Below are positions 1 through 12,494 of a stretch of 64,000 bases of DNA, one piece after another (the first letter of the stretch is position 1; every line of letters begins with the position of its first letter). The stretch lies in contig OX388350.1 of the NCBI GenBank assembly GCA_947579665.1, positions 82,417,152 through 82,481,151 of the forward strand, given 5' to 3'. The DNA is from Sympetrum striolatum. Lineage: Eukaryota; Arthropoda; Insecta; Odonata; Libellulidae. The notes beneath the pieces were generated by a model. That model did not search any database, was not told the DNA's origin, and saw only the letters and a list, made by a program, of their open reading frames with translations. The position numbers were made by a program, and so were the translations under genes.

Positions 1-135
1 GGGCCTTCTGGAATCGAACCCATGACACCGAGGTTCAAAGTCGGCTTTTTCCTGGAGGTTACACGTTATGGCCAATACGTCGCAAAAATTTCAAGTCGTT
101 GGCACTTGTGGAACATGCTAAGACTTTTGATCCCC
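1..135 (-). mobile_element. Array unit 1, fragment cut by window edge
   Basis: Only the head end is present: motif 1 (GGTTCGATTCC, read on the minus strand at 10-20) and the alternative head ending in TTTTGATCCCC. The rest lies left of the window. Confidence 0.8.
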
Positions 136-202
136 AGTGTATATATATCTATTATATATAGATGCTTCTCCGGATTCATTCATATATATAGCTATATAGA
201 TA

Positions 203-1277
203 GGATACAAATTCACAGGCTAAACCACAAGCGTCATTGACTTGAAATTTTTACGACATATTGGCCATAACGTGTAACCTCCAGGAAAAAGCGGACATTG
301 AACCTCGGTGTCATGGGTTCGATTCCAGAAGGCCCCAAAGTCGCGATTTTCTCCATAAGAATACATGGCAGGGATTTTCGAAAATTTTTTTGAGGCACTT
401 CCCGGGAAAGGAGAGAGTTGAAATTCAAGGGATCGCTAGATGCCGTGCATATCTAAAGGAAACCATAAAGACATCTACGAATATTATCCTTGGTTCGATG
501 CTAGGTCACGGCAAAAATCGGCCGTTTAAAATGCATTGTGGCGATTTTTAAGATTTTTTTTTGGACCCTTTTCCGATGGCATAGAAACTTGAAATTCGGT
601 ATGAGGTTAGATACCATAAAAATATATCATAATCGAATATTACATATTCGCTGATGGTCCTTGGTTCGATCCCAGAGGGACATTAATTTCCTCAATGCAT
701 TTCTTACGGAGATAACGGAAACAAATTTTAGGTACTTCCCGGGACGATGTCGACTTCAAACTTTGCATATAGAAAGATCAAGTCCATACAAATCAAACAG
801 TGCTTTCACAGCTATCAATGTGTCCTAGGTTCGACACCAGGTGTCTCTGCAATCAGAAGTTGATCCGATTTTTAGGAATTATTTTGAAACCTTTGCCAAT
901 AATATAGAAACTTCAAATTCGGCATATAGATAGAGATCATAAATAACTTTCAGAAACATTTTTTAGATTTCCAAGATCGTCCTTGGTTCGAATCCAGAGA
1001 GCCATTTAAATTCGTGAAAATTAGAACGTCTTTTGAGGCAGTTGTAGCCCATATTTCTGCTTGAATTTTCACACATAGTTAGAAATGGTGATGTTCTATT
1101 GTGCTGCATAGTAAGTTCTCAGTAAAGACCCGGGTTCGATGCCAGACGATGGAATTTCAGCGAATTTTAAGAAAGTTTCAATCCATTTTTTTCTTTTGAT
1201 GGCCGTCCCGATATGATGCCCACATGATAATAGTGTTGTCGATCTGCTTGCAGTATGCAAGCTACATTTTACTCGTA
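203..1277 (+). mobile_element. Array unit 2, complete (reference unit)
   Basis: Starts GGATACAAATTCACAGG and ends TTTTACTCGTA. The six T-arm-like motifs start at 316, 492, 663, 829, 985 and 1133. Motifs 1, 3 and 5 match the polymerase III B box GGTTCGANNCC exactly; motif 4 is CCTAGGTTCGACACCAGG with short pairing arms. The tail hairpin GCTTGCAGTATGCAAGC is at 1246-1262. The inverted unit at 26214-27291 is nearly identical over most of its length. Confidence 0.9.
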
Positions 1278-1353
1278 TATCTATTATATATAGATGCTTC
1301 TCCGGATTCATTCATGATATACCCAGATACCCAGATACCCAGATACCCAGATA
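1278..1353. repeat. Linker with terminal-repeat motif and GATACCCA microsatellite
   Basis: Contains ATCTATTATATATAGATGC, then CTTCTCCGGATTCATTCAT, then about four copies of GATACCCA running into the next head (GATAGGATAC). The same 8-bp repeat recurs beside heads near 3270-3292, 11397-11417 and, inverted, 21632-21660. Confidence 0.8.
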
Positions 1354-2419
1354 GGATACTAATTCACAGGCTAAACTACTGGCGTCATTGACTCGAAATT
1401 TTTACCACGTATTGGCCATAACGTGAAACCCCCAGGAAAAAAGCGACTTTGATCTCCAGTGTCATAGGTTCGATTCCAGAGGGGCCCAAAGTCCCGATTT
1501 TTCCCGTTTAAATGCATTACCGTGATTTTCGGGAATAAAAAAAAAATACTTTCCGGATAGGTAGAGAAATAAAACTCAAGGAGCCTATATATATGGTAAT
1601 GATCTATCAAAATCATAAATGAGTTTTACGGAAAATATCCTAAGTTCGATGCTAGGTCGAGGCATAAATCGGCCGTTTAAAAAGCATTGTGGCGATTTTT
1701 ATGATTTTTTTTGGACCCTTTCCCGATGGCATGGATACTTGAAATTCGGCATGAGGTTGGAGATCATAAATTTATTTCATAATCAAATTTTTTGTATTCG
1801 CTGATGGTCCTTGGTTCGATCCCAGAGGGCCATTTACATTCCTCAATGCATTTCTTATGGAGATAACGGAGACAAATTTTAGGTACTTCCCGGCATGATA
1901 TCGATTTCAAACTTTGCACAAAATAAGATCAAGTCCTTTAAAATCATACTGTGCATTCACAGCTACCAATATGTCCTGGGTTCGACAACAGGCGTCTCTA
2001 CAATCAGTAAAATATCCGATATTTGAGCCCTATCCCAATAATATAGAAACTTGAAATTCGGCAAATAGATAGAGATCATAAATAACTTTCATGAACATGT
2101 TTTAGATTTCCAAGATCGTCCTTGGTTCGAATCCAGAGCGCCATTTACATTCCTGAAAAGTAGAACGTCGTTTGAGGCAGTTGTAGCCAATATTTGTGCT
2201 TGAATTTTCACACATAGTAAGAGATGGTGATTTTCTGTTGTGCTACATAGTAAGCTTACCAGGAAGACCCGGGTTCGATGCCAGACAATTAAATTGCAGC
2301 GAATTTTAAGATTATTTTCAATACCTTTTTTTTTCTTTTGAGGAGCGTCCCGATATGATGCCGAGATGAAATTATTGTTGTCGATCTGCTTGCAGTATGC
2401 AAGCTACATTTTACTCGTA
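1354..2419 (+). mobile_element. Array unit 3, complete
   Basis: Head variant GGATACTAATTCACAGG. About 10 bp shorter than its neighbours because of a deletion between motifs 4 and 5, and motif 4 reads GGTTCGACAACAGG. It is followed by an inverted terminal motif (GAATCCGGAGAAGCATC). Confidence 0.85.
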
Positions 2420-2463
2420 TGATATATGAATGAATCCGGAGAAGCATCTATATATAATAGATA

Positions 2464-3239
2464 GGTCGGGGCAAAAATCGGCCGTTTAAAATGTATTGTG
2501 GCGATTTTTAGGATTTTTTATTGACCCTTTTCCGAATGCATGGAAACATGAAATTTGGCATGGGGTTAGAAATCATAAATATATTTCATAATCAAATTTT
2601 ACATATTCGCTTATGGTCCTTGGTTCGATCCCAGAGGGCCATTTGCACTCCACAATGCATTTCTTATGGGGATAACGGAAACACATTTTAGGTACTTCCC
2701 GGTATGATATCGACTTCAAACTTTGTATGAAATTAGATCAGGTCCTAACAAGTCATTTTGTGCATTTACAGCTTCCAATATGTGCAGGGTTCGACACCAG
2801 GCGTCTCTACAATCTGTCACTGATCCGATTTTTAAGAATTATTTTGAACCCCTTCCCAATAATATTAAAACTTAAAATTGGGCATATATATAGAACTTAT
2901 AGATACATTTCGAAAACATATTTTATATTTCCTAGATCGTCCTTGGTTCGAATCCAGAGAGCTATTAACATTCGTGAAAAGAAGGTCTTCGTTTGAGGCA
3001 GTTGCAGCCAATATTTCTGCTTGAATTTTCACAGGTATTTAGAGAAGATGATCTTCTGATGTGCTGCATAGAAATTTCACCAAAAAGAACTGGGTTCGAT
3101 GCCAGACGATTAAATTAAAGCGAATTTTAAGAATATTTTCAATCCTCTTTTTCGTTTCCGGGACCGCCCCGATATAATGCCTTTATGAAATTAGTGTTGT
3201 CGATCTGCTTGCAGTATGCAAGCTACATTTTACTCGTAT
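2464..3239 (+). mobile_element. Array unit 4, head-truncated
   Basis: The head and first monomer are missing. Sequence begins at AGGTCGGGG, immediately after where motif 2 (GGTTCGATGCT) would be, and directly follows a terminal motif ending ATAATAGAT. Motifs 3-6 and the tail hairpin are intact. Confidence 0.8.
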
Positions 3240-3292
3240 AATAGATAGATGCTTCTCCGGATTCACTCATGATATACCCAGATACCCAGATA

Positions 3293-4369
3293 GGATACTA
3301 ATTCACAGGCTAAACTACTGGCGTCATTGGCTCGAAATTTTTACGACGTATTGGCCATAACGTATAACCGCCAGAAAAATGGCGGTTTTGATCCTCGGTA
3401 TCATGGGTTCGATTCCAGAAGGCCCCAAAGTCGAGATTTTCCCCATAAGATTACATGGCGGGGATTTTCGAAAATTTATTTGAGGCACTTCTCGGAAAAG
3501 GAGAGAGTTGAAACTCGAGGGATCGCTAGATGCCCCCCATATCAATAGAAAATCATAAAGATATCTACGAATATTATCCTAGGTTCGATGCTAGGACGGG
3601 GCAAAAGTCGGCCGTTTAAAATGCATTGCGGCGATTTTTAAGTTTTTTTTTGAACCCTTTTCCGATGGCATAGAAACTTGAAATTCGGCATGGCAGTAGA
3701 TATCATAATAATATTTCATAATCAAATTTTACATATTCCCTTATGGTCCTTGGTTCGATCCCAGAGGGCCATTTACATTCCTCAATGCATTTCTTATGGA
3801 GATTACGGAAACAAATTTTAGGTGCTTCCCGATATTATATCTACTTGAAACTTTGCATAAGATAAGATCAAGTCATTACTAATCAAACTGTGAATTCACA
3901 GCTACCAATGTTTCCTGGTTTTACCACCAGGCGTCTCTACAATCAGTAAATGATCCGAATTTTTAAGAATATTTTGGAACCATTTCCCAATTATATAGAA
4001 ACTTGTAATTCGGGATATAGATAGAGATCATAAATAACTTTCAGAAACATTTTTTAGATTTCCAAAATCGTCCTTGGTTCGAATCCAGAGAGCCATTTAA
4101 ATTCGTGAAAATTAGAACGTCCTTTGAGGCAGTTGTAGCCCATATTTCTGCTTATATTTTCACACATCGTTAGAGATGGTGATGTTCTATTGTGCTGCAT
4201 AGTAAGTTCACAGTATAGACCCGGGTTCGATGCCAGGCGGTGGAATTTCAGCGAATTTTAAGAAAAATTTCAATCCCTTTTTTTCTTTTGATGGCCGTCC
4301 CGATATGATGCCGACATGAAAATAGTGTTGTCGTTCTGCTTGCAGTATGCAAGCAACATTTTACTCGTA
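3293..4369 (+). mobile_element. Array unit 5, complete
   Basis: Head GGATACTAATTCACAGG; motif 1 at 3406. Motif 4 has lost its core (CCTGGTTTTACCACCAGG instead of GGTTCGACACC) but keeps the flanking CCTGG/CCAGG arms, so pairing outlived the TTCGA core here. Confidence 0.85.
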
Positions 4370-4431
4370 TCTTATATCTATTATATATAGATGCTTCTCC
4401 GGATTCATTCATATATATAGCTATATAGATA

Positions 4432-5535
4432 GGATACAAATTCACAGGCTAAACCACAAGCGTCATTGACTTGAAATTTTTATGACATATTGGCCATAAC
4501 GTGAAACCCCCAGGAAAAAAGCGACTTTGATCCTCAGTGTCATAGGTTCGATTCCAGAGGGGCCCAAATTCCCGATTTTTCCCGTTTAAATGCATTGCCG
4601 TGATTTTCGGGAATTTTTTAAAAATACTTTCCGGATAGGTAGAGAAATAAAACTCAAGGAGCCTATACTTATGGTCCTGGACTTTTGAAAACATCAATGA
4701 CTTTTACAAAAAATATCCTGGGTTCGATGCTAGGACGATGCAAAGATCTGCCCTTTAAAATACATGGGAGCTGGTTTTCATTATTTTTTTTGCATTTCTC
4801 GAAATAATAGGAAGTTCGTGCTTAGCCGGAAAGTGTAAGGTAACAATTGGTTTAAGAAAAAAAATTTCATAAGACCGTACTATTCCTGGGTTCAATGCCA
4901 GAGCAGATTAACATTTCTCTCATAAGGAATATAAGGGAAAAGTAAGACTTCGATTGAGGCAGTTGCAGTCAATATTTCTGCTTGAATTTTCGCACATAGT
5001 TAAAGAATAATATCTTCTATTATTTTTCATAGGATGTTTCACCAGAAAGAGGCGGGTTCGATGCCGGGTGGTAAATATCTCTCCCGTTTAAAATACATAG
5101 GGTTAGTATTTCATTATTTTTTGATGCACTTATCGATATGATAGGAAGTTCGTGCTTGGCTGGAAGATTTATGGTTAAAACTGGTTTAAGAAAACAGTTT
5201 CCAGAAGACCGTAATATTCCTGGGTTCGATTCCAGACCACATTAGCATTTCTCTCATAAGAAATATAAGGGAAAAGTAGGACGTCGTTTGATGCAGTTGC
5301 AGATAATATTTCTGCTTGAATTTTCACAGATAGTTAGAGATGGTGATTTTCTATTGTGCTGCATAGTAAGTATCACCTGGAAGACCCGGGTTCGATGCCG
5401 GACGAATAAATTGCAGCGAATAATCAGAATATTTTCAATCCATTTTTTTTCTTTTGAGAACCGTCCCGAAATGATGCCGATATGAAATTAGTGTTGTCGA
5501 GCTGCTTGCAGTATGCAAGCTACATTTTACTCGTA
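4432..5535 (+). mobile_element. Array unit 6, long class
   Basis: 1104-bp second-class unit. Motifs start at 4545, 4721, 4889, 5055, 5223 and 5389, so spacing is 176, 168, 166, 168 and 166 bp, more even than in the short class. Monomers 3-5 differ in sequence from the short class (for example GGAAGTTCGTGCTTGGCTGG) yet the six-motif plan is unchanged. Motif 3 is GGTTCAATGCC. Confidence 0.85.
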
Positions 5536-5588
5536 TATATATAAGTATATCCGGAGAAGCGTCTATATATAATAGAGATATATATATA

Positions 5589-6669
5589 GGGGATCAAAAT
5601 TCTAACCATGTTCCACAAGTGCCACGGACTTGAAATTTTTACGACGTTATGGCCATAACGTGTAACCTCCAGGAAAAAGCCGACTTTGAACCTCGGTGTC
5701 ATAGGTTCGATTCCAGAAGGCCCCAAAGTCGCGCTTTTTCCCATAAGGATACATGGCGGGGATTTTCGAAAATTTTTTTGTTGCACTTCCCGGAAAGGTA
5801 GAGAGTTGAAATTCGAGGGTTCGCTAGATGCCGTGGATATCTAACGAAAATCAAAAAGACATCTTCGAATATTGTCCATGGTTCGATGCTAGGTTGGGGC
5901 AAATTACGGCCGTTTAAAATGCATTGCGGCGATTTTGAAGATTTTATTTGGACCTTTTGCCGATGGGATGGAAACTTGAAATTCGGCATGAGGTTAGATA
6001 TCATGAATATATTTCATAATCAAATTTTACATGTTCGCTGATGGTCCTTGGTTCGATCCCAGAGGGCCATTTGCATTTCTCAATGTATTTCTTACGGAGA
6101 TAACGGAAACAAAATTTAGGTACTTCCCGACATGCTATCGACTTCAATCTTTGCATGATAAAATAACAAGTCTTTAAAAATCAAACTGTGCATTTACAGC
6201 TCACAATAAGTCCTGGGTTCGACACCAGGTGTCTCTGAAATCGGAAGTTGATCCGATTTTTAGGAATTATTTTGAAACCTTTCGCAATGATATAGAAAGT
6301 TGAAATTTGGCATAGAGATATAGATCATTAATAACTTTCAGAAACATATTTTAGATTTCCAAGATCGTCCTTGGTTCGAATCCAGAGAGGCATTTACATT
6401 CGTGAAAAGTAGAACGTCGTTTGAGGCAGTTGCACCCAATATTTCTGCTTGAATTTTCACACATAGTTAGAGATGGTGATCTTCTATTATGCCGCATAGT
6501 AAGTTCACAGTAAAAAACCGGGTTCGATGCCAGACGATGAAATGTCAGCGAATTTTAAGAAAAATTTCAATCCTTTTTTTTTTTCTTTTGAGGACCGTCC
6601 CGATATGATGCCGATATGAAATTAATATTGCTGATCTGCTTGCAGTATGCAAGCTATATTTTACTCGTA
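5589..6669 (+). mobile_element. Array unit 7, alternative head
   Basis: Starts GGGGATCAAAATTC and continues with CATGTTCCACAAGTGCCA instead of the GGATACAA head; the two heads converge at CTTGAAATTTTTACGAC. The preceding terminal motif is the CCGGAGAAGCGTC variant, which usually accompanies this head. Motif 1 at 5704. Confidence 0.85.
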
Positions 6670-6740
6670 TCTATTATATATAGATGCTTCTCCGGATTCA
6701 TTCATGTATCCATATATATATTCATATATATATATATAGA

Positions 6741-7814
6741 GGATACAAACTCACAGGCCAAACCACAAGCGTCATTGACTTGAAATTTTTACGACATATT
6801 GGCCATAGAGTGTAACCGCCAGAAAAATTGCGATTTTGCACCTCAGTGTCATGGGTTCGATTCCAGAGGGCCCCAAAGTCTCGATTTTTCCCGTTTAAAT
6901 GCATTGCTTTGATTTTCGGGAATTTGAAAAAGTACTTCCGGGATAGGTAGAGAATCGAAAATCTAGGAGCCTTTATATATGGTCAGGATTTATCGAAAAC
7001 ATAAATGAGTTTTACGGAAAATATCCTGGGTTCGATGCTAGGTCAAGGCAAAAATCGGCCGTTTAAAATGTATTGTGGCGATTTTTAAGATTTTTTTTGG
7101 ACCCCTTCCCGATGGCATGGAAACTTGAAATTCGGCATGGAGTTGGAGATTATAAATATATTTCATAATCAAATTTTTCATATTCGCTGATGGTCCTTGG
7201 TTCTATCCCAGGGAGCCATTTACATTTCTCAATGCATTTCTTACGGAGATAACGGAAACAAAATTTAGGTACTTCCCGGTATGATATCGACTTCAATCTT
7301 TGTAAGATACAAGAACAAGTCTTTACAAATTAACCTGTGCATTCACAGCTAACAATACGTCCAGGGTTCGACACCAGGCGTGTCTACAATCAGTCACTGA
7401 TCCGATTTTTAAGAATTATTTTGAACCCCTTCCCAAAAATATTAAAACTTGAAATTCGGCATATATATAGAACTTATAAATACATTTCGAAAACATATTT
7501 AATATTACCTAGATCGTCCTTGGTTCGAATCCAGAGAGCTATCAACATTCGTGAAAAGTAGGTCTTCGTTTGAGGCAGTTGCAGCACATATTTCTTCTTG
7601 AATTTTCACACGTATTTAGAGAAGATGATCTTCTGATGTGCTGCATAGAAATTTCACCAAAATGACCCGGGTTCGATGCCAGACGATTAAATTGAAGTGA
7701 ATTTTAAGAATATTTTCAATCTTTTTTTCCTTTCCGGGACCGTCACGATATAATGCCGTTATGAAATTAGTGTTGTCGATCTGCTTGCAGTATGCAAGCT
7801 ACATTTTTCTCGTA
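6741..7814 (+). mobile_element. Array unit 8, complete
   Basis: Motifs start at 6854, 7029, 7199, 7365, 7522 and 7669, reproducing the offsets of the unit at 203 within 2 bp. Motif 3 is altered to GGTTCTATCCC. Confidence 0.85.
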
Positions 7815-7915
7815 TGATATATGAATGAATCCGGAGAAGCATCTATATATAATAGATATATATGGATACATGAATGAATCCGGAGAAGCATCTATATATA
7901 ATAGATATATATATA
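7815..7915. repeat. Linker with two terminal motifs, tail-to-tail
   Basis: Two copies in the same direction of GAATCCGGAGAAGCATC followed by TATATATAATAGA, between a plus unit and a minus unit. The next unit begins at TACGAGTAAAATG. Confidence 0.8.
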
Positions 7916-9022
7916 TACGAGTAAAATGTAGCTTGCATACTGCAAGCAGATGGACAACACTAATTTCATGTCGGCATCATATCGGGAAGGCCGTCAAAAG
8001 AAAAATAATGGATTGAAAATATTCTGATTATTCGCTGCAATTTATTCGTCCGGCATTGAACCCGGGTCTTCCAGGTGATACTTACTATGCAGCAAAATAG
8101 AAAATCACCATCTCTAACTATCTGTGAAAATTCAAGCAGAAATATTATCTGCAACTACCTCAAACGACGTCCTACTTTTCCCTTATATATCTTATGAGAG
8201 AAATGTTAATGTGGTCTGGCATCGAACCCAGGAATATTACGGTCTTCTGAAAACTGTTTTCTTAAACCAGTTTTAACCATATATCTTCCAGCCAAGCACG
8301 AACTTCCTATCATTTCTATAAGTGCATCAAAATAATAATGAAATACAAACCCTATGTATTTTAAACGGGAGACATATTTACCGCCCGGCATCGAACCCGG
8401 GACTTTCTGGTAAAACTTCCTATGCAACATAATAGAATATATTATTCTTTAACTATGTGCGAAAATTCAAGCAGAAATATTGGCTGCAACTGCCTCAAAC
8501 GAAGTCTTACTTTTCCCTTATATTCCTTATGAGAGAAATGTTAATGAGCTCTGGCATCGAACCCAGGAATAGTACGGTCTTATGAAAATTTTTTTCTTAA
8601 ACTAATTCTTACCTTACACTTTCCGGCTAAGCACGAACTTCCTATTATTTCGAGAAGTGTATCAAAAAAAATAATGAAAAACAGCTCCCATGTATTTTAA
8701 AGGGCAGATCTTTCCATCGTCCTAGCATCGAACCCAGGATATTTTTTGTGAAAGTCATTGATGTTTTCGAAAGTCCAAGACCATAAATATAGGCACCTTG
8801 AGTTTTATTTCTCTACCTTTCCGGAAACTATTTTTTTTTATTCCCGAAAATCACGGCAATGCATTTAAACGGGAAAAATCGGGACTTTGGGGCCTTCTGG
8901 AATCGAACCTATGACACTGAGGATCAAAGTCGCTTTTTTCCTGGGGGTTTCACGTTATGGCCAATATGTCATAAAAATTTCAAGTCAATGACGCTTGTGG
9001 TTTAGCCTGTGAATTTGTATCC
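7916..9022 (-). mobile_element. Array unit 9, long class
   Basis: Minus-strand second-class unit, 1107 bp, close to the unit at 4432-5535 in sequence and carrying the same replaced inner monomers. Confidence 0.85.
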
Positions 9023-9084
9023 TATCTATATACCTATATAGCTATATATATGAATGAATCCGGAGAAGCATCTATATATAATAG

Positions 9085-10159
9085 ACGAGTAAAATGTAGC
9101 TTGCATACTGCAAGCAGATCGGCAATAATTAATTTATATCGGCATCACATCGGGACGGTCCTCTTAAGAAAAAAAAGGGATTTAATTTTTTCTTAAAATT
9201 CGCTGAAATTTCATCGTCTGGAATCGAACCCGGGTCTTACTCAAAACCTACTATGAAACACAATAGAAGATCACCATCTCTAACTATGTGTGAAAATTCA
9301 AGCAGAAATATTGGCTACAACTGCCTCAAAAGACGCTCTAACGTTCACGAATGTAAATGGCTCTCGGGAATCGAACCAAGGACGATCTTGGAAATTTAAA
9401 AAATGTTTCTGAAAGTTATTATTGATCTCAATCTATATGCCAAATTGCAAGTTTCTATATTATTGGGAAAGGTTTCAAAATAATTCCTAAAATTCGGATC
9501 AACTTCTGATTGCAGAGACACCTGGTGTCGAACCCAGGACACAATGATAGCTATGAACGCATTGTTTGATTTGTTAAGACTGGTTCTTCTATCATGCTAA
9601 GTATTACGTCGATAACATGCCGGGAAGTACCTTAAACTTGTTTCCGTTATCTCCATAAGAAATGCATTCAGGAATGTAAATGGCCCTCTGGGATCGAACC
9701 AAGGAACATCAGGGAAAACATAAAACTCGATTATGAAATATATTTATGATATCTAACCCCATACCGAATTTCAAGTTTCCATGCCATCGGGAAAGGGTCC
9801 AAAAAAAATCTTAAAAATTGCCACAATGCATTTTAAACGGCCGATTTTTGCCCCGACCTAGCATCGAACCCAGGATATTTTCCGTAAAACTCATTTATGT
9901 TTTCGATAGATCATGATCATATATAAAGGCTCCTAGAGTTTCGATTCTCTACCTACCCGGGAAGTATTTTTTAAAAATTCCCGAAAATCTAAGCAATGCG
10001 TTTAAACGGGAAAAATCGGGACTTTGGGGCCCTCTGGAATCGAACCCATGACACTGAGGTTCAAAATCGCAATTTTTCTGGTGGTTACACGTTATGGCCA
10101 ATACGCCGTATAAATTTCAGCTCAATCACTCTTGTGGTTTAGGCTGTGAGTTTGTATCC
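9085..10159 (-). mobile_element. Array unit 10, complete
   Basis: Minus-strand short-class unit. Motif 5 is slightly altered (read on plus: CTCGGGAATCGAACCAAGG). Confidence 0.85.
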
Positions 10160-10221
10160 TCTATATATATATCTATTATATATAGATGCTTCTCCGGATT
10201 CATTCATGTATCCATCTATTA

Positions 10222-11298
10222 TACGAGTAAAATGTAGCTTGCATACTGCAAGCAGATCAACAACACTATTTTCATGTCGGCATCATTTCGGGACGGCCAT
10301 CAAAAGAAAAAAATGGATTGAAATTTTTCTTAAAATTCGCTGAAATTAAATCGTCTGTCATCGAACTCGGGTCTTTACTGTGAACTTACTATGCAGCACA
10401 ATAGAACATCATCATCTCTAACTATGTGTTAAAATTCAAGCAGAAATATGGGCTACAACTGCCTAAAAAGACGTTCTAATTTTCATGAATTTAAATGGCT
10501 CTCTGGATTCGAACCAAGGACGATCTTGGAAATCTAAAACATGTTTCTGAAAGTTATTTATGATCTCTATCTATATGCCGAATTTGAAGTTTCTATATTA
10601 TTGGCAAAGGTTTCAAAATAATTCCTAAAAATCGGATCAACTTCTGATTGCAGAGACACCTGGTGTCGAACCCAGGACACGTAGATAGCTGTTAATGCAC
10701 AGTTTGATTTGTATGGACTTGATCTTTTTATTTTCAAAGTTTGAACTCGATATCGTGCTGGGAGGTACCTAAAATTTGTTTCCGTTATCTCCGTAAGAAA
10801 TGCATTGAGGAATTTAAATGTCCCTCTGGGATCGAACCAAGGACCGACAGCGAATGTGTAAAATTTGATTATGAAATATATTTATGATCTTCAACTCTAT
10901 GCCGAATTTCAAGTTTCCATGCCATCGGGAAGGGGTCCAAAAAAAATCTTAAAAATCGCCACAATGCATTTTAAACGGCCGATTTTTGCCTCGACCTAGC
11001 ATCGAACCCAGGATATTTTCAGTAAAACTCATTTATGTTTTCGATAGATCTTGACCATATATATCGGCTCCTTGAGATTTAAGTCCCTACCTACCCGGCA
11101 AGTATTTTTTAAAAATTCCCGAAAATCAAAGCAATGCATTTTAAACGGGAAAAATCGGGACTTTGGGGCCCTCTGGAATCGAACCCATGGCACTGAGGTT
11201 CAAAATCGCAATTTTTCTGGCGGCTACACGTTATGGCCAATATGTCGTAAAAATTTCAAGTCAATGACGCTTGTGGTTTGGCCTGTGAGTTTGTATCC
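10222..11298 (-). mobile_element. Array unit 11, complete
   Basis: Minus-strand short-class unit. Motif 3 is immediately followed in unit orientation by GGGACATTTAAATTCC, shared with the units at 203, 26214 and 33300. Confidence 0.85.
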
Positions 11299-11417
11299 TC
11301 TCTATATATATATATATATGGATACATGAATGAATCCGGAGAAGCATCTATATATCTATTATATATAGATGCTTCTCCGGATACATTCATATATATAGAT
11401 ACCCAGATACCCAGATA
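11299..11417. repeat. Head-to-head linker with long palindrome
   Basis: Two terminal motifs face each other: GAATCCGGAGAAGCATC plus TATATAT on the left, then ATATATAGATGCTTCTCCGG on the right, forming a perfect or near-perfect palindrome of about 50 bp at 11329-11382. GATACCCA copies follow before the next head. Confidence 0.8.
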
Positions 11418-12494
11418 GGATACAAATTCACAGGCTAAACCAAAAGCGTCATTGACTTGAAATTTTTACGACGTATTGGCCATAACGTGCAACCTCCAGA
11501 AAAATTGCGATTTTGATCCTCAGTGTCATAGGTTCGATTCCAGAGGGCCCCAAACTCGTGATATTCTCCGTAAGAATACATGGCGGGGATTTTCGAAAAT
11601 TTTTTTGAGGCACTTCCCGGAAAAGTAGAGAGTTGAAATTCAAGGGATCGCTAGAAGCCGTGCAAATCCAACGTAAATCAGAAAGACATCGCCGAATATG
11701 GTCCATTGTTCGATGCTAGGTCGGGGAAAAAATCGGCCGTTTAAAATGCATTGCGGCGATTTTGAAACATTTTTTTGGGTTCTTTCCCGATAACATGGAT
11801 ACTTGAAACTCGGCACGTCGATAGATATCATAAATATATTTCGTAATCAAATTTTTCATGTTCGCTGATGGTCCTTGGTTCGATCCCAGAGGACCATTTG
11901 CACTTCTCAATGCATTCCTTACGGAGATAACGGAAACAAAATTAAGGTACTTCCCGGCATGCTATCGACTTCAAACTTTGCAAGATACAAGAAAACGTCT
12001 TTACAAATCAAACTTTGCATGCACAGCTTACAATATGTCCTGCGTTCGACACCAGGTGTCTCTGCAATCAGAAGTTGATCCGATTTTTAGGAATTATTTG
12101 GAAACCTTTCCCAATAATATAGAAATTTGAAATTCTGCATATAGATAGAAATCTTAAATAACTTTCAGAAATATCTTTTAGATTTCCAAGATCGTCCTTG
12201 GTTCGAATCCAGAGAGCCATTTACATTCGTGAAAATTAGAACGTCTTTTGAGGCAGTTGTAGCCAATATTTCTGCTTGAATTTTCACACATAGTTAGAGA
12301 CGGTGATCTTCTATTGTGCTGCATAGTAATATACCAGTAAGATCCGGGTTCGATGCCAGACGATAAAATTGCAGCGAATTTTAAGAATATTTTGAATCAT
12401 TTTTTTGTTCTTTTGAGAACCGTCCCGATATGATGCCGATATGAAATTAGTATTGCCGATCTGCTTGCAGTATGCAAGCTACTTTTTACTCGTA
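11418..12494 (+). mobile_element. Array unit 12, complete
   Basis: Short class. Motif 2 is degraded to TGTTCGATGCT. Similar to the following unit throughout monomers 1-4, suggesting local duplication. Confidence 0.85.

Noticed and set aside
316..1143. CENP-B box
   Set aside because: The motif shares TTCG but lacks the required A and CGGG positions of the CENP-B core. A centromeric role is not excluded on other grounds.
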